Below the pieces are notes generated by a model that saw only the letters and a program-made list of their open reading frames with translations, did not search any database and was not told the origin of the DNA. A stretch of 64,000 nt of DNA from Plastoroseomonas hellenica (GTDB taxonomy: Bacteria > Pseudomonadota > Alphaproteobacteria > Acetobacterales > Acetobacteraceae), in contig NZ_JAAGBB010000019.1 in NCBI RefSeq assembly GCF_018129085.1, positions 1 through 64,000 of the forward strand, given 5' to 3'. Both the position numbers and the translations under genes were made by a program. Below, piece after piece: positions 52,428 to 60,672 of this stretch (positions within the stretch are counted from its first letter, which is position 1; each line of letters opens with the position of its first letter).

Positions 52428-53684
52428 TCAGGGATACGCGCGCACTGGCGCACGGGCGCCCTCGACTAGAACAGGATCGGCGCCGAAGGAAGCGCGATCG
52501 GGGTCACGGCCCCCGAGGCGCATCAGCAGCGCCGGCGTCATCTCGGCCGGCCTGACGATGCCGAGCATGGCCATGTTGCGCATGATCTCGGCCTGCAGCA
52601 GACGTGCGGCATGCCGCACGCCGGCCAGGCCCTCGGCCGCCGCGGCATAGAGGAAGGGGCGCGCCAGGAACACGAATTGCGCGCCGAAAGCATAGGCCTT
52701 GAGCAGGTCGGAACCGCGCCGGATGCCGCCATCATAGATCACCGTCATGTCGCCGGCCGCCGCCGCCACCCCCGGCAGCGCCCGCAACGGAGAGATGGTG
52801 CCGTCGAGCTGCCGCCCGCCATGGTTGGAGACGATGACGCCGTCGACGCCGTGCTCGCGCGCGATGTGGGCATCCTCGGCCGCCAGGATGCCCTTCAGCA
52901 GGAAGCGGCCCTGCCAGCGCGCCCGGATCTCAGCGACATGCGCCCAGGTGAGGTCCGCGCGGGTCCAGTCGGCGGGATTGCCGCGCGCCGAGAGCACGGG
53001 GCCGGAGCGCGTCGCCTCCATGTTCTCGAAATGCGGCACGCCATGGCGCAGCAGGGTGCGCAGCCCGGTGCCGAACAGCCAGCGCGGATGGGTCAGGCCC
53101 TGCCAGGCGAGGCGCGGCCCCGGCCGCAGCGGCAGGCGGTAGCCGTTGCGGAAATTGTTCTCCCGGTTGCCCGGCACCTGCACGTCGACGGTCAGCACGA
53201 AGGTGTCGTAGCCGGCGCGCGCGACGCGATCGACCAGGGCCCCGATCTTTGCGGGATCGCCCGGCAGATAGGCCTGGTACCAGGACGCGGCGCCGACCGC
53301 CTGCACCTCCTCCAGCCGGATCAGCGAAGCGCCGCTCAGGATCATCGGCATGCCGAGCTCCTTCGCCGCCCGCGCATAGACCAGATCGGCGCGATAGCCG
53401 CTCATGGCGCTGGCACCCATCGGCGCGATGCCGAAGGGCAGGGCATGCGCCTGCCCGAACAGCGATGTCGCGGTGCTGCGCTGTGCGACATCCTTCAGCA
53501 CCCGCGGCAGGAAACCCCATTCGGCAAAGGCGTCTCTGTTGTCGCGGAGCGAGGCGTCGGTCTCCACGCCACCGCTGATATAGCCGTAGAGGATGCGCGG
53601 CAGGCGGCGACGCGCGGCCGCCTCGAAGTCGTCGAGCGACAGGTAGCGTCGCTGCAGGCGTTGTTCTTGCTTGGACGTCGTCAT
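52428..53684 (-). CDS. FMN-dependent alpha-hydroxy-acid dehydrogenase/oxidase
   Basis: A 418-residue TIM-barrel flavoprotein of the lactate/glycolate/mandelate oxidising family. APMGASAMSGYRADL (FMN contacts), TVDVQVPGNRENNFRNGY, FLLKGILAAEDA and the catalytic loop VSNHGGRQLDG with its His are all present. It should oxidise a 2-hydroxy acid to the 2-oxo acid. It is divergent to a GntR gene followed by a complete TTT transporter, so its substrate may be the imported acid. Confidence 0.92.
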   Translation of the reverse strand: MTTSKQEQRLQRRYLSLDDFEAAARRRLPRILYGYISGGVETDASLRDNRDAFAEWGFLPRVLKDVAQRSTATSLFGQAHALPFGIAPMGASAMSGYRADLVYARAAKELGMPMILSGASLIRLEEVQAVGAASWYQAYLPGDPAKIGALVDRVARAGYDTFVLTVDVQVPGNRENNFRNGYRLPLRPGPRLAWQGLTHPRWLFGTGLRTLLRHGVPHFENMEATRSGPVLSARGNPADWTRADLTWAHVAEIRARWQGRFLLKGILAAEDAHIAREHGVDGVIVSNHGGRQLDGTISPLRALPGVAAAAGDMTVIYDGGIRRGSDLLKAYAFGAQFVFLARPFLYAAAAEGLAGVRHAARLLQAEIMRNMAMLGIVRPAEMTPALLMRLGGRDPDRASFGADPVLVEGARAPVRAYP

Positions 53685-53758
53685 GATTGGCCTCTTGGAG
53701 CGGGAATGATCCTAGGGCCCGGTTCCTGGGACGCAAACCATTGCCGCTGCAAACTGTT

Positions 53759-53773
53759 GACGATCGACGATCG
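53759..53773. promoter_or_regulatory. Possible operator in divergent GntR promoter
   Basis: GACGATCGACGATCG contains a near-palindrome CGATCGACGATCG in the 107-base gap between the divergent alpha-hydroxy-acid dehydrogenase and GntR genes. It is the most repetitive word there and lies ~20 bases before the GntR ATG. Assignment to GntR is inferred only from position. Confidence 0.4.
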
Positions 53774-53791
53774 AACGGCTTCAGTTCCGCC

Positions 53792-54577
53792 ATGGCGCCA
53801 CCGGAAGCCTCCACGCTCGAGATCCTGCGCACCCACTCCCTCGCCTCCGTGGCGGGGCGGGAGATCGAGCGCCTGATCCTGGGCGGCGAGATCCCCGCCG
53901 GCAGCCGCATCAACGAGCAGGCCCTGGCCGATCGCCTCGGCATCTCGCGCGGCCCGGTGCGGGAGGCGATCCGCGGGCTCGAGCGGTCCGGCCTGGTCGT
54001 CACCGTGATCAACCAGGGCTCCTATGTCCGCAAGGTGAGCGCGGCGGAAGCGCTGGAGCTCTATGACCTGCGCGCGCTGATCACCGGGGAGGCCTGCGCC
54101 ACGATCGCCGCCAACCCACCGCCCGGCGCGCTCGCGCGGCTCAAGGCGCTGACCGGCGCCATGGCGGAAGCCGCGACGGCCGATGACGCGCAGCGCTATT
54201 ACGGGCTCAACCTCGATTTCCACGCGGCGCTGCTGGAAGCCGGCGCCGGCCCGCGGGCACAGCGGATCTATGCCGACCTCGGCAATGAGCTGCACCTGTT
54301 CCGCCGCCGCGCACTGGTCGCACCCGAGAACATGCGCGAGAGCAACCGCGAGCATGCGGCGATGCTCGCGGCGCTGCGATCCCGCGACCCCGATGCAGCG
54401 CGCCGCGTCGGAGAGACCCATATCCGCAACGGCAAGCGGCGCTTCGCCGCCAGCACGCCGGCCGTGGAGAACGACCAAGGACCGCCACAGGCGGCGACCG
54501 GAGGAGAGCCAGGACATGCACGACCGACACCAGATCCCCCGCGGCGCAGGGCGCCGCGCATTGCTCGCGGGCGCTAG
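53792..54577 (+). CDS. GntR/FadR-family transcriptional regulator (2)
   Basis: A 261-residue regulator with winged helix (EIERLILGGEIPAGSRINEQ, LADRLGISRGPVREAIRGLE) and a FCD ligand domain (DFHAALLEAGAG, SNREHAAMLAAL). The last ~30 residues are Pro/Arg-rich and encoded over the ribosome-binding region and first 62 bases of the following Bug gene, so they are probably not functional. It is divergent from the FMN dehydrogenase gene and heads the TTT transporter genes. Confidence 0.88.
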   Translation: MAPPEASTLEILRTHSLASVAGREIERLILGGEIPAGSRINEQALADRLGISRGPVREAIRGLERSGLVVTVINQGSYVRKVSAAEALELYDLRALITGEACATIAANPPPGALARLKALTGAMAEAATADDAQRYYGLNLDFHAALLEAGAGPRAQRIYADLGNELHLFRRRALVAPENMRESNREHAAMLAALRSRDPDAARRVGETHIRNGKRRFAASTPAVENDQGPPQAATGGEPGHARPTPDPPRRRAPRIARGR

Positions 54578-55505
54578 CCTCGGGCTGCTCGCCGCCCCCG
54601 GCATCCTGCGCGCGCAGGAGCGCTTCCCCGCCCGCACGATCGAGGTGGTGACCCATTCCGGCGCCGGCGGCGGCACCGACATCACCGCGCGCATGATGAT
54701 GGTGCAAGCGCCGGCCGAATTCGGCGTGGAACTGACGGTCGTGAACCGCACCGCGGGCAGCGGCACGGCGGCGCTCGCCTATGCCGCCAGCAAGCCGCGG
54801 GACGGGCACACCATCCTGCTCATCACCCAGACCCACCTGCTGACCATGCTGCGCAACCGGTTGCCGACGCAGCTCGATGACTTGGTCGGAATCGCCCGCG
54901 CCACCGAGGATCCACAGGTGCTGATGGTGAAGGCGGGCAGCCCGCTCGCCGATCCGCAGGCCTTCATCGCCGCGAGCCGCGGACGTTCGCTGAAATATGG
55001 CGGCACCCATGTCGGCAGCGTGGATCACGTCTCGATCTTCGCCTTCGCGCGCGCCGCGAGCTTCACCGCGCCGACGCTGGTGCCGTTCCGCGGCGGCGGC
55101 GACATCATCATCAACCTGGTCGGCGGCAATATCGACGCCGCCCTGGCCAATCCGGCGGAGGCCGAAGCCCAGATCCGGGCCGGCGAGGTGAAGCCGCTGA
55201 TGGCGCTGTCGCGCCAGCGCCTCGCCGCCCTGCCGGATGTGCCGACCGCGATCGAGCTTGGCATCGAATCCGTCGCCGCCACCTCCCGCGGCTTCGCGGT
55301 GCTCAAGGGCACGCCGGAGGACCGCGTCGCGCGGCTGGAGGAAGGGCTGCTCAAGGCCATGAACAGCGCCGTCTTCCAGAACTACCTGCGGACCTCCGGC
55401 CAGGCGCCGGACAGCGTCGCGGGGCGGCAGGTCTGGCAGCGCCAGCTCGCCGCTTTCAACACGGAAGGGCGCGAGGCGCTCACCACCCTCGGCCTGATGC
55501 GATGA
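54516..55505 (+). CDS. tctC: TctC/Bug-family binding protein of the complete TTT system
   Basis: A 329-residue binding protein with a twin-arginine signal (GAGRRALLAGASLG) and Bug motifs FPARTIEVVTHSGAGGGTD, VNRTAGSGTAAL and LVPFRGGGDIIINLVGG. GGAGGAGAGCC precedes the ATG. Unlike the other four Bug genes, it is followed immediately by tctB and tctA, so the whole transporter is present. Start overlaps the regulator gene by 62 bases. Ligand unknown, but a hydroxy or sugar acid fits its neighbours. Confidence 0.92.
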   Translation: MHDRHQIPRGAGRRALLAGASLGLLAAPGILRAQERFPARTIEVVTHSGAGGGTDITARMMMVQAPAEFGVELTVVNRTAGSGTAALAYAASKPRDGHTILLITQTHLLTMLRNRLPTQLDDLVGIARATEDPQVLMVKAGSPLADPQAFIAASRGRSLKYGGTHVGSVDHVSIFAFARAASFTAPTLVPFRGGGDIIINLVGGNIDAALANPAEAEAQIRAGEVKPLMALSRQRLAALPDVPTAIELGIESVAATSRGFAVLKGTPEDRVARLEEGLLKAMNSAVFQNYLRTSGQAPDSVAGRQVWQRQLAAFNTEGREALTTLGLMR

Positions 55506-55969
55506 GCGGCGTGGCATCGCCCCGCCGGGAAGCCGGCGTCGCCCTCGTCGTGGCGGCGGTCGCGGCACTCGGCTTCGCCGGCACCTTCACCTTCGACGAG
55601 GTCCCGCCTGCGCTCCGGGAAGGATTGGGCGCGGCGGAGTTTCCGCGGCTCATCTGCATCGTGATCCTGGCCCTCGCGGCGCTGCTCGCACTGCAGGAGA
55701 AGCGGAGCGAGGCGGCGGAGCCGGTGCCGGCGACCGGTTGGTGGACCTTCGCGGCCTGCGCTGGCTTCCTGCCGGTCATGGCCGTGATCGGCATGCTGCC
55801 CGCCATGTTTCTCTTCGTGGTCGCGGTCGGGCGCCTCTGGGGGGAGCGCCGCATCGCCCTGCTGCTCGCCAGCGGCGCCGGCCTGGTGGCCGCGATCTGG
55901 CTGGTCTTCGTGCGCGTCTTCGCCATCACGCTGCCGGCCGGCTGGCTCGGCGAGCAACTTCTCGGCTGA
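55502..55969 (+). CDS. tctB: TTT transporter small membrane subunit (TctB)
   Basis: A 155-residue membrane protein with about four hydrophobic segments (near residues 13-30, 50-65, 85-110 and 120-140), the size and topology of TctB. It starts in an ATGA overlap with tctC and is followed by tctA after 13 bases, the standard TTT order. It supports the large subunit in sodium- or proton-driven uptake of carboxylates. Confidence 0.88.
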   Translation: MSGVASPRREAGVALVVAAVAALGFAGTFTFDEVPPALREGLGAAEFPRLICIVILALAALLALQEKRSEAAEPVPATGWWTFAACAGFLPVMAVIGMLPAMFLFVVAVGRLWGERRIALLLASGAGLVAAIWLVFVRVFAITLPAGWLGEQLLG

Positions 55970-55982
55970 GGGACAGACGATC

Positions 55983-57464
55983 ATGGACGCGTTCCTCGGC
56001 GGCATGGCGACGCTCGGCGACCCCTTCATCCTGCTGATGGTGGTGGCCGGCACCCTGCTCGGCATCGTCGTCGGCGCCCTGCCCGGCATCTCCGGCAGCA
56101 CGACCATTGCGCTGCTGCTGCCCTTCACCATCGGGCTCAGCCCGATCGCGGCGCTGGCCTTCATGGGATCGGTCTATTGCGCCGCGAATTTCGGCGGATC
56201 GATCACCGCCATCATGGTCAATGCCCCGGGCGATCCCTCGGCCTCGGCGACCGCGATCGAAGGCTACAAGCTGGCGCAGAAGGGGCAGGCGGGGGTGGCG
56301 CTCGGCATGTCCGCGGTCTCCTCGGCGATCGGCGGCATCGTCAGCGTGGTCGTGCTGATCTTCGCCGCCCCCTTGCTGGCGCGGGCGGCCTACAGCTTCG
56401 GCCCGCCGGAGTATTTCGCGCTGGCGATCTTCGGCCTGTCCATGTGCGCGGCGATCGGCGGCGAGTCGCGGGTGAAGAACCTGATCGCGGCTGCGATCGG
56501 CGTTCTGCTGGCGACCGTCGGCATCGACCTCACCTCCGGGATCGACCGCTTCAGCTTCGGGATCACCGAGCTCTCGGACGGCATCGACTTCGTGCCAGTG
56601 CTGATCGGCCTCTTCGCGGTCAGCGAGATGCTGGAGCAGGCGACGCTGCGCGGCGTGCCGGCGACCATCATCGCCTATACCTCGGCGAAGCTGCCGAGCT
56701 GGGCCGATTTCCGGAAATGCAACCGCTCGATCTGGATCGGCAGCGGCATCGGCACCTTCATCGGCGCCCTGCCGGCGCTCGGCGCCACCACGGCGGCGCT
56801 GGTCGGCTATGCCGAAACCCGGCGCTGGTCGAAGCACAAGCATGAATTCGGGCACGGCTCGCTCGAAGGCGTGGCGGGGCCGGAGGCGGCGAACAACGCC
56901 GCGGTCGGCGGCTCGATGGTGCCGACGCTGGCACTCGGCGTGCCGGGCAGCGCCACCACCGCGATCATCCTAGCCGGGCTGATGGTGCAGGGCGTGCGCC
57001 CGGGCCCGCACCTCTTCACCGAGCAGCCGACCCTGCTCTACGCCGTCTTCGCCTCGATGCTTGCCGCCAACCTGCTCTACCTCGTGATGGGCATGGGCAT
57101 GGCGAAGATCTTCGCGCGCATCAGCCTGATCCCGCCGACCCTGCTCTGGCCCGGCGTCTTCGTGCTGTCGGTCATTGGCGCCTATGGCCCGAACCAGGCG
57201 ATCGGCGATGTGGTGGTGATGCTGGCGGCCGGCGTGGTGGGCTTCCTGTTCCGCCGCCACGGCTTTTCGCCGGCGCCGCTCATCATGGGGCTGGTGCTTG
57301 GGCGCATGGTGGAGGAGACCTTGAAGCAGTCCATGATCATCTTCGATCAATCGGTTGCCGGCTTCGCCGGGCGGCCGATCGCGCTCGGCCTGCTGCTGGT
57401 GACGGCGATCGGCCTGTTCGGCCCGGCGCTGCTACGCCTGGTCCGCCGCGGCGTGCCGGCATGA
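55983..57464 (+). CDS. tctA: TTT transporter large membrane subunit (TctA)
   Basis: A 493-residue integral membrane protein with roughly a dozen hydrophobic segments. The conserved family stretches VVGALPGISGSTTIALLLP, NAPGDPSASATAIEGY, GALPALGATTAALVGYAE and AANNAAVGGSMVPTLALGVPG are present. It is the translocating subunit. Its stop overlaps the start of the enolase-superfamily gene (ATGA), suggesting the enzyme acts on the imported compound. Confidence 0.95.
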   Translation: MDAFLGGMATLGDPFILLMVVAGTLLGIVVGALPGISGSTTIALLLPFTIGLSPIAALAFMGSVYCAANFGGSITAIMVNAPGDPSASATAIEGYKLAQKGQAGVALGMSAVSSAIGGIVSVVVLIFAAPLLARAAYSFGPPEYFALAIFGLSMCAAIGGESRVKNLIAAAIGVLLATVGIDLTSGIDRFSFGITELSDGIDFVPVLIGLFAVSEMLEQATLRGVPATIIAYTSAKLPSWADFRKCNRSIWIGSGIGTFIGALPALGATTAALVGYAETRRWSKHKHEFGHGSLEGVAGPEAANNAAVGGSMVPTLALGVPGSATTAIILAGLMVQGVRPGPHLFTEQPTLLYAVFASMLAANLLYLVMGMGMAKIFARISLIPPTLLWPGVFVLSVIGAYGPNQAIGDVVVMLAAGVVGFLFRRHGFSPAPLIMGLVLGRMVEETLKQSMIIFDQSVAGFAGRPIALGLLLVTAIGLFGPALLRLVRRGVPA

Positions 57465-58534
57465 CGCGCATCCGCCGCATCACCGCCGCCGTCCGCCGCG
57501 TCGCGCCGCGACGGGAGGCGGACAGCTACCAGGGCCTGGAATCCCTGACCTTCGTGCAGTGCCAGGTGGAATGTGAGGATGGCCTGACCGGCACCGGCGT
57601 CACCGGGCGCTTCCTGGCGCCGCAGGGGGCGGCGCTGCTCGGCGGGGAGTTTTGCGAGGCGCTGCGCGGCAGCGACGCGCGCGACATCGAGGCGATCGGT
57701 GCCTCCCTGGTCGCGCGCTTCAACCCGCGCGGCATGACCGGTGCCTTCATCGCGGCGCTCTCCGCGCTCGACATGACGCTTTGGGACCTGCGGGGAAAGG
57801 CGCTCGGACAGCCGGTCTGGCGGCTGATCGGCGGCGCGCGAAGCGCGGTGCCCGCCTATGCCACCGTCGGCCTGCCGCGGTTCTCGGAGGCGGAGCTGGT
57901 CACCGCCTGCACCGGGGCGCTGGCGCGCGGCATGGCGGGGGTGAAGATGCTGGTCGGCGCCGGTGGCCGCAGCCTCGCCGAGGATGCGGCGCGGGTGCGG
58001 GCGGTGCGTGCGGCGATCGGGCCCGCGGCCGCGCTGATGCTCGACGCGAATTGTTCAATGAGCGTCGCCGATGCGCGGCGGCTCTGCGGCATGATCGCCA
58101 ATTGCGACATCACCTGGTTCGAGGAGCCGGTGACCGGCAATGACATCGAAGCCCTGGCGATGCTGCGCCGGCAGGTCACGATCCCGATCGCCGCCGGCCA
58201 GATGGTGGGCTCCATCACCTGGTTCCGGGATGCCTTGGCACGCGGCGCGCTCGATTGGGTGCAGCCCAATGCCGCCTTCTGCGGCGGCATCTCCGCCATG
58301 CTGCGCATCCTGGCCCTCGCCGAGGCGCATGGCGTCCCGGTGGCCGGCGCCGGCGGCTGGGAGATGGCGAACCTGCCTGTCATGGCCGGCCACGCGCATG
58401 GCGGCATGCTGGAGATCCATGGCGCCCATGCCGCGCTCCGCGACCTGCTGGCCGAGGAAGCCGTACCGGAAGCCGGGCTGCTGCATGCGCCGGAGCGGCC
58501 CGGCCTCGGCTTCGCCTTCCGGGAAGCACCCTGA
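57461..58534 (+). CDS. Enolase-superfamily (mandelate racemase/muconate lactonising) protein with altered active site
   Basis: A 357-residue member of the MR/MLE group. K162 in VKMLVG, D195 in MLDANCS and E221 in WFEEP match canonical positions. However the third metal ligand position reads Gln247 (AAGQM), the Asp of the Asp-His dyad reads Asn270 (VQPNAAFCGG) and the His region reads GAGGWE near 297. So either it uses a different mechanism or has lost activity. It is coupled to tctA by ATGA and converges with a Bug gene three bases beyond its stop. Function cannot be assigned by homology. Confidence 0.85.
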   Translation: MTRIRRITAAVRRVAPRREADSYQGLESLTFVQCQVECEDGLTGTGVTGRFLAPQGAALLGGEFCEALRGSDARDIEAIGASLVARFNPRGMTGAFIAALSALDMTLWDLRGKALGQPVWRLIGGARSAVPAYATVGLPRFSEAELVTACTGALARGMAGVKMLVGAGGRSLAEDAARVRAVRAAIGPAAALMLDANCSMSVADARRLCGMIANCDITWFEEPVTGNDIEALAMLRRQVTIPIAAGQMVGSITWFRDALARGALDWVQPNAAFCGGISAMLRILALAEAHGVPVAGAGGWEMANLPVMAGHAHGGMLEIHGAHAALRDLLAEEAVPEAGLLHAPERPGLGFAFREAP

Positions 58535-58537
58535 GCG

Positions 58538-59506
58538 CTAATTCGGATTGGCGCCGGTCGCCCGCACGATCGGTGCCCATTTCTCCGTCTCCTGGCGGAT
58601 GAAGCGGGCGAGCTCCTCCGGCGGGCCGGGGCGGGGTTCCGTGCCGTGCCGGGCGAGATGGGCCACCATCTCGGGGTCGCGCAGTGTTTCCTGCATCGCC
58701 GCGTTCAGGCGCGCGGTGATGGCGGGCGGCAGCGCCTTGGGGCCAAGCAGCGCGTACCAATTGGCGACCTCGAAGCCCGGTAAGGTTTCCGACACCGCCG
58801 GCAGCGCGCCGGTGATGGCCGACCGGCGCGCGGTCGGCACCGCCAGCGCGCGCAGCTTGCCGCCCTCGATCTGCGGCAGGGCGGTCGGCGCGGTCGAGAA
58901 GGCGAAGTCGATCTTGCCGGAGATCAGGTCGGTCATCAGCGGGCCACCGCCGCGGTAAGGCACGTGGATGGTCCGGATGCGCGCCTCCTGGTCCAGCAGC
59001 GCGCCCGCCAGATGGCCGGCGCCGCCGATGCCGGAGGAGCCGTAGGTCAGGGTGTCCGGCTGCGCCCGCGCCGCGGCGATCAGGTCCGCCACGTTCCGCC
59101 AGGGCCGATCGGTGGGGACGACCAGGATGTTCAGGATATCGCCCGCCATGGCGATCGGCGTCAGGTCCGCCTGCGGGTCGAAGGTGAGATTGCCATAGAG
59201 CGTCGGGTTGATCGCCAGCGCGCCGATGGTGCCCATCAGCAGCGTATAGCCGTCAGGCTGGGCGCGCACGACGAGCTCGGTCGCCAGGTTGCCGCCGGCG
59301 CCCGGGCGGTTGTCGACGATGATCGACTGCCCGAGCAGCGATTGCAGCTTGGGCGCCAGGGTGCGGGTGGTGATGTCGGTGGCGCCGCCGGCGGCGAAGC
59401 CGACGATGATGCGGATCGGGCGCTGCGGCCAGGGTTCCTGGGCATGCGTCGTGCCGGCCAGGGCCACGGCCGGCAGGGCCGCGAGCATCGTCCTGCGATG
59501 GATCAT
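58538..59506 (-). CDS. TctC/Bug-family tripartite tricarboxylate transporter binding protein (5)
   Basis: A 322-residue binding protein with twin-arginine signal (MIHRRTMLAALP) and Bug motifs WPQRPIRIIVGFAAGGATD, VDNRPGAGGNLA and HVPYRGGGPLMTDLISG. It is encoded on the opposite strand from the TTT cluster but directly convergent with it. No tctAB is adjacent on its own side; it may share the complete transporter. Orphan Bug genes are typical of this window. Confidence 0.92.
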   Translation of the reverse strand: MIHRRTMLAALPAVALAGTTHAQEPWPQRPIRIIVGFAAGGATDITTRTLAPKLQSLLGQSIIVDNRPGAGGNLATELVVRAQPDGYTLLMGTIGALAINPTLYGNLTFDPQADLTPIAMAGDILNILVVPTDRPWRNVADLIAAARAQPDTLTYGSSGIGGAGHLAGALLDQEARIRTIHVPYRGGGPLMTDLISGKIDFAFSTAPTALPQIEGGKLRALAVPTARRSAITGALPAVSETLPGFEVANWYALLGPKALPPAITARLNAAMQETLRDPEMVAHLARHGTEPRPGPPEELARFIRQETEKWAPIVRATGANPN

Positions 59507-59571
59507 GGACCGTTTCCCTCTGTGCTCTTGTATGCAGAGAGGAAAGCCCCGGCGCGGGTTTCGCGCAAGCG

Positions 59572-60672
59572 CTACCAGAAATTCACGCGCGGCCAGACCG
59601 CCAGCACCTCGTGCCCGCCATCCACCACATGGTAGCGCTCATGCGCTGCCGCGGTCAGGCAGGTGTGGTTCGGCGCGATGCGCAGCCTTGCCCCGATCGG
59701 CAGCCGGTCGAAGGGCAGCGGCGCCGGACCGGTCACCTCGCCATGCTCCTGATGGGTGCGGGTCACCGTCGCCTGCCCGAAGGCATCCCCGCCATCGATG
59801 TCGAGCGCCAGGCCGAAGCCGTAGTCGCGCGGTGCCGCTTCCGTGCTGCGGTCCTTGGAGAGCGCGAGCGCACCGGCATCGACCAGCACCGCGTTGCGCG
59901 CCGGCTTCCGCCCGGTGACCGAGGTCAGCACGGTCAGGGCGATATCTTCCGGTGCATGGGTGCCGAGCTGCGCCTGGAACAGGTCGCCGAACATGTAGAC
60001 GCCGGCGCGGAGCTCGGTGATCCCCTCGAGATGCTCGGCATGCAGCGCGGTCGGCGAGCTGCCCATGGAGACGATCGGCACCGCATGCCCGGCAGCGCGC
60101 AGCCGCTCCGCCGCGCGCACCACGCCGGCGCGCTCGGTCTCCGCGATCGCCGCCATGGTCGGTATGTCGCGGCCGCGATAGGAATGGCCGGCATGGGTGA
60201 AGACGCCCGCCAGCTTGGGTCCGAGTGCCGCGGCGATCGCCGGCAACTCCTCGCTTTCGGGCGGGACGCCACCGCGGCCTTCGCCGACATCGATCTCGAT
60301 CAGGGCGCGGAGCTTGCCGGGATGGGCCGCGATGGCGCGCGCCGCGTCGAGGTCATCGGTGATCAGCTTGATGTCGGCGCCGAGTGCCGCCAGCGCGTCC
60401 AGCTTCTGCGGCGTGACACCGACCGCGTAGATCTGGTCGCGCCAGCCGGCTTCCGCGAAGTACCTTGCCTCGGCCACGGTGGAGACGGTGATCGGCCCGA
60501 AGCCGGGTGCCGCCAGCGCCGCGACATCCACGCTCTTCGCGGTCTTCATGTGCGGGCGCAGGATCAGGCCCGGATGGCGCGCGACCGCCGCCTGCATCCG
60601 CGCCAGGTTGCGCTTCAGGATGCCGAGGTCGAGCACCAGGCAGGGCGTCGGCAGATCATCGAGGGTTGTCAC
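59572..60672 (-). CDS. D-threonine-aldolase / D-serine-dehydratase-like PLP enzyme
   Basis: A 366-residue fold-type III PLP enzyme. Lys43 in RPHMKTAKS is the Schiff-base position. A C-terminal metal motif PNHTCLTAAAHE carries His and Cys, as in zinc-containing D-serine dehydratase and D-threonine aldolase. The GTG start overlaps the upstream threonine-synthase-like gene as GTGA. It acts on a D-3-hydroxy or related amino acid, presumably in the same pathway as its neighbour. Confidence 0.88.
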   Translation of the reverse strand: MTTLDDLPTPCLVLDLGILKRNLARMQAAVARHPGLILRPHMKTAKSVDVAALAAPGFGPITVSTVAEARYFAEAGWRDQIYAVGVTPQKLDALAALGADIKLITDDLDAARAIAAHPGKLRALIEIDVGEGRGGVPPESEELPAIAAALGPKLAGVFTHAGHSYRGRDIPTMAAIAETERAGVVRAAERLRAAGHAVPIVSMGSSPTALHAEHLEGITELRAGVYMFGDLFQAQLGTHAPEDIALTVLTSVTGRKPARNAVLVDAGALALSKDRSTEAAPRDYGFGLALDIDGGDAFGQATVTRTHQEHGEVTGPAPLPFDRLPIGARLRIAPNHTCLTAAAHERYHVVDGGHEVLAVWPRVNFW

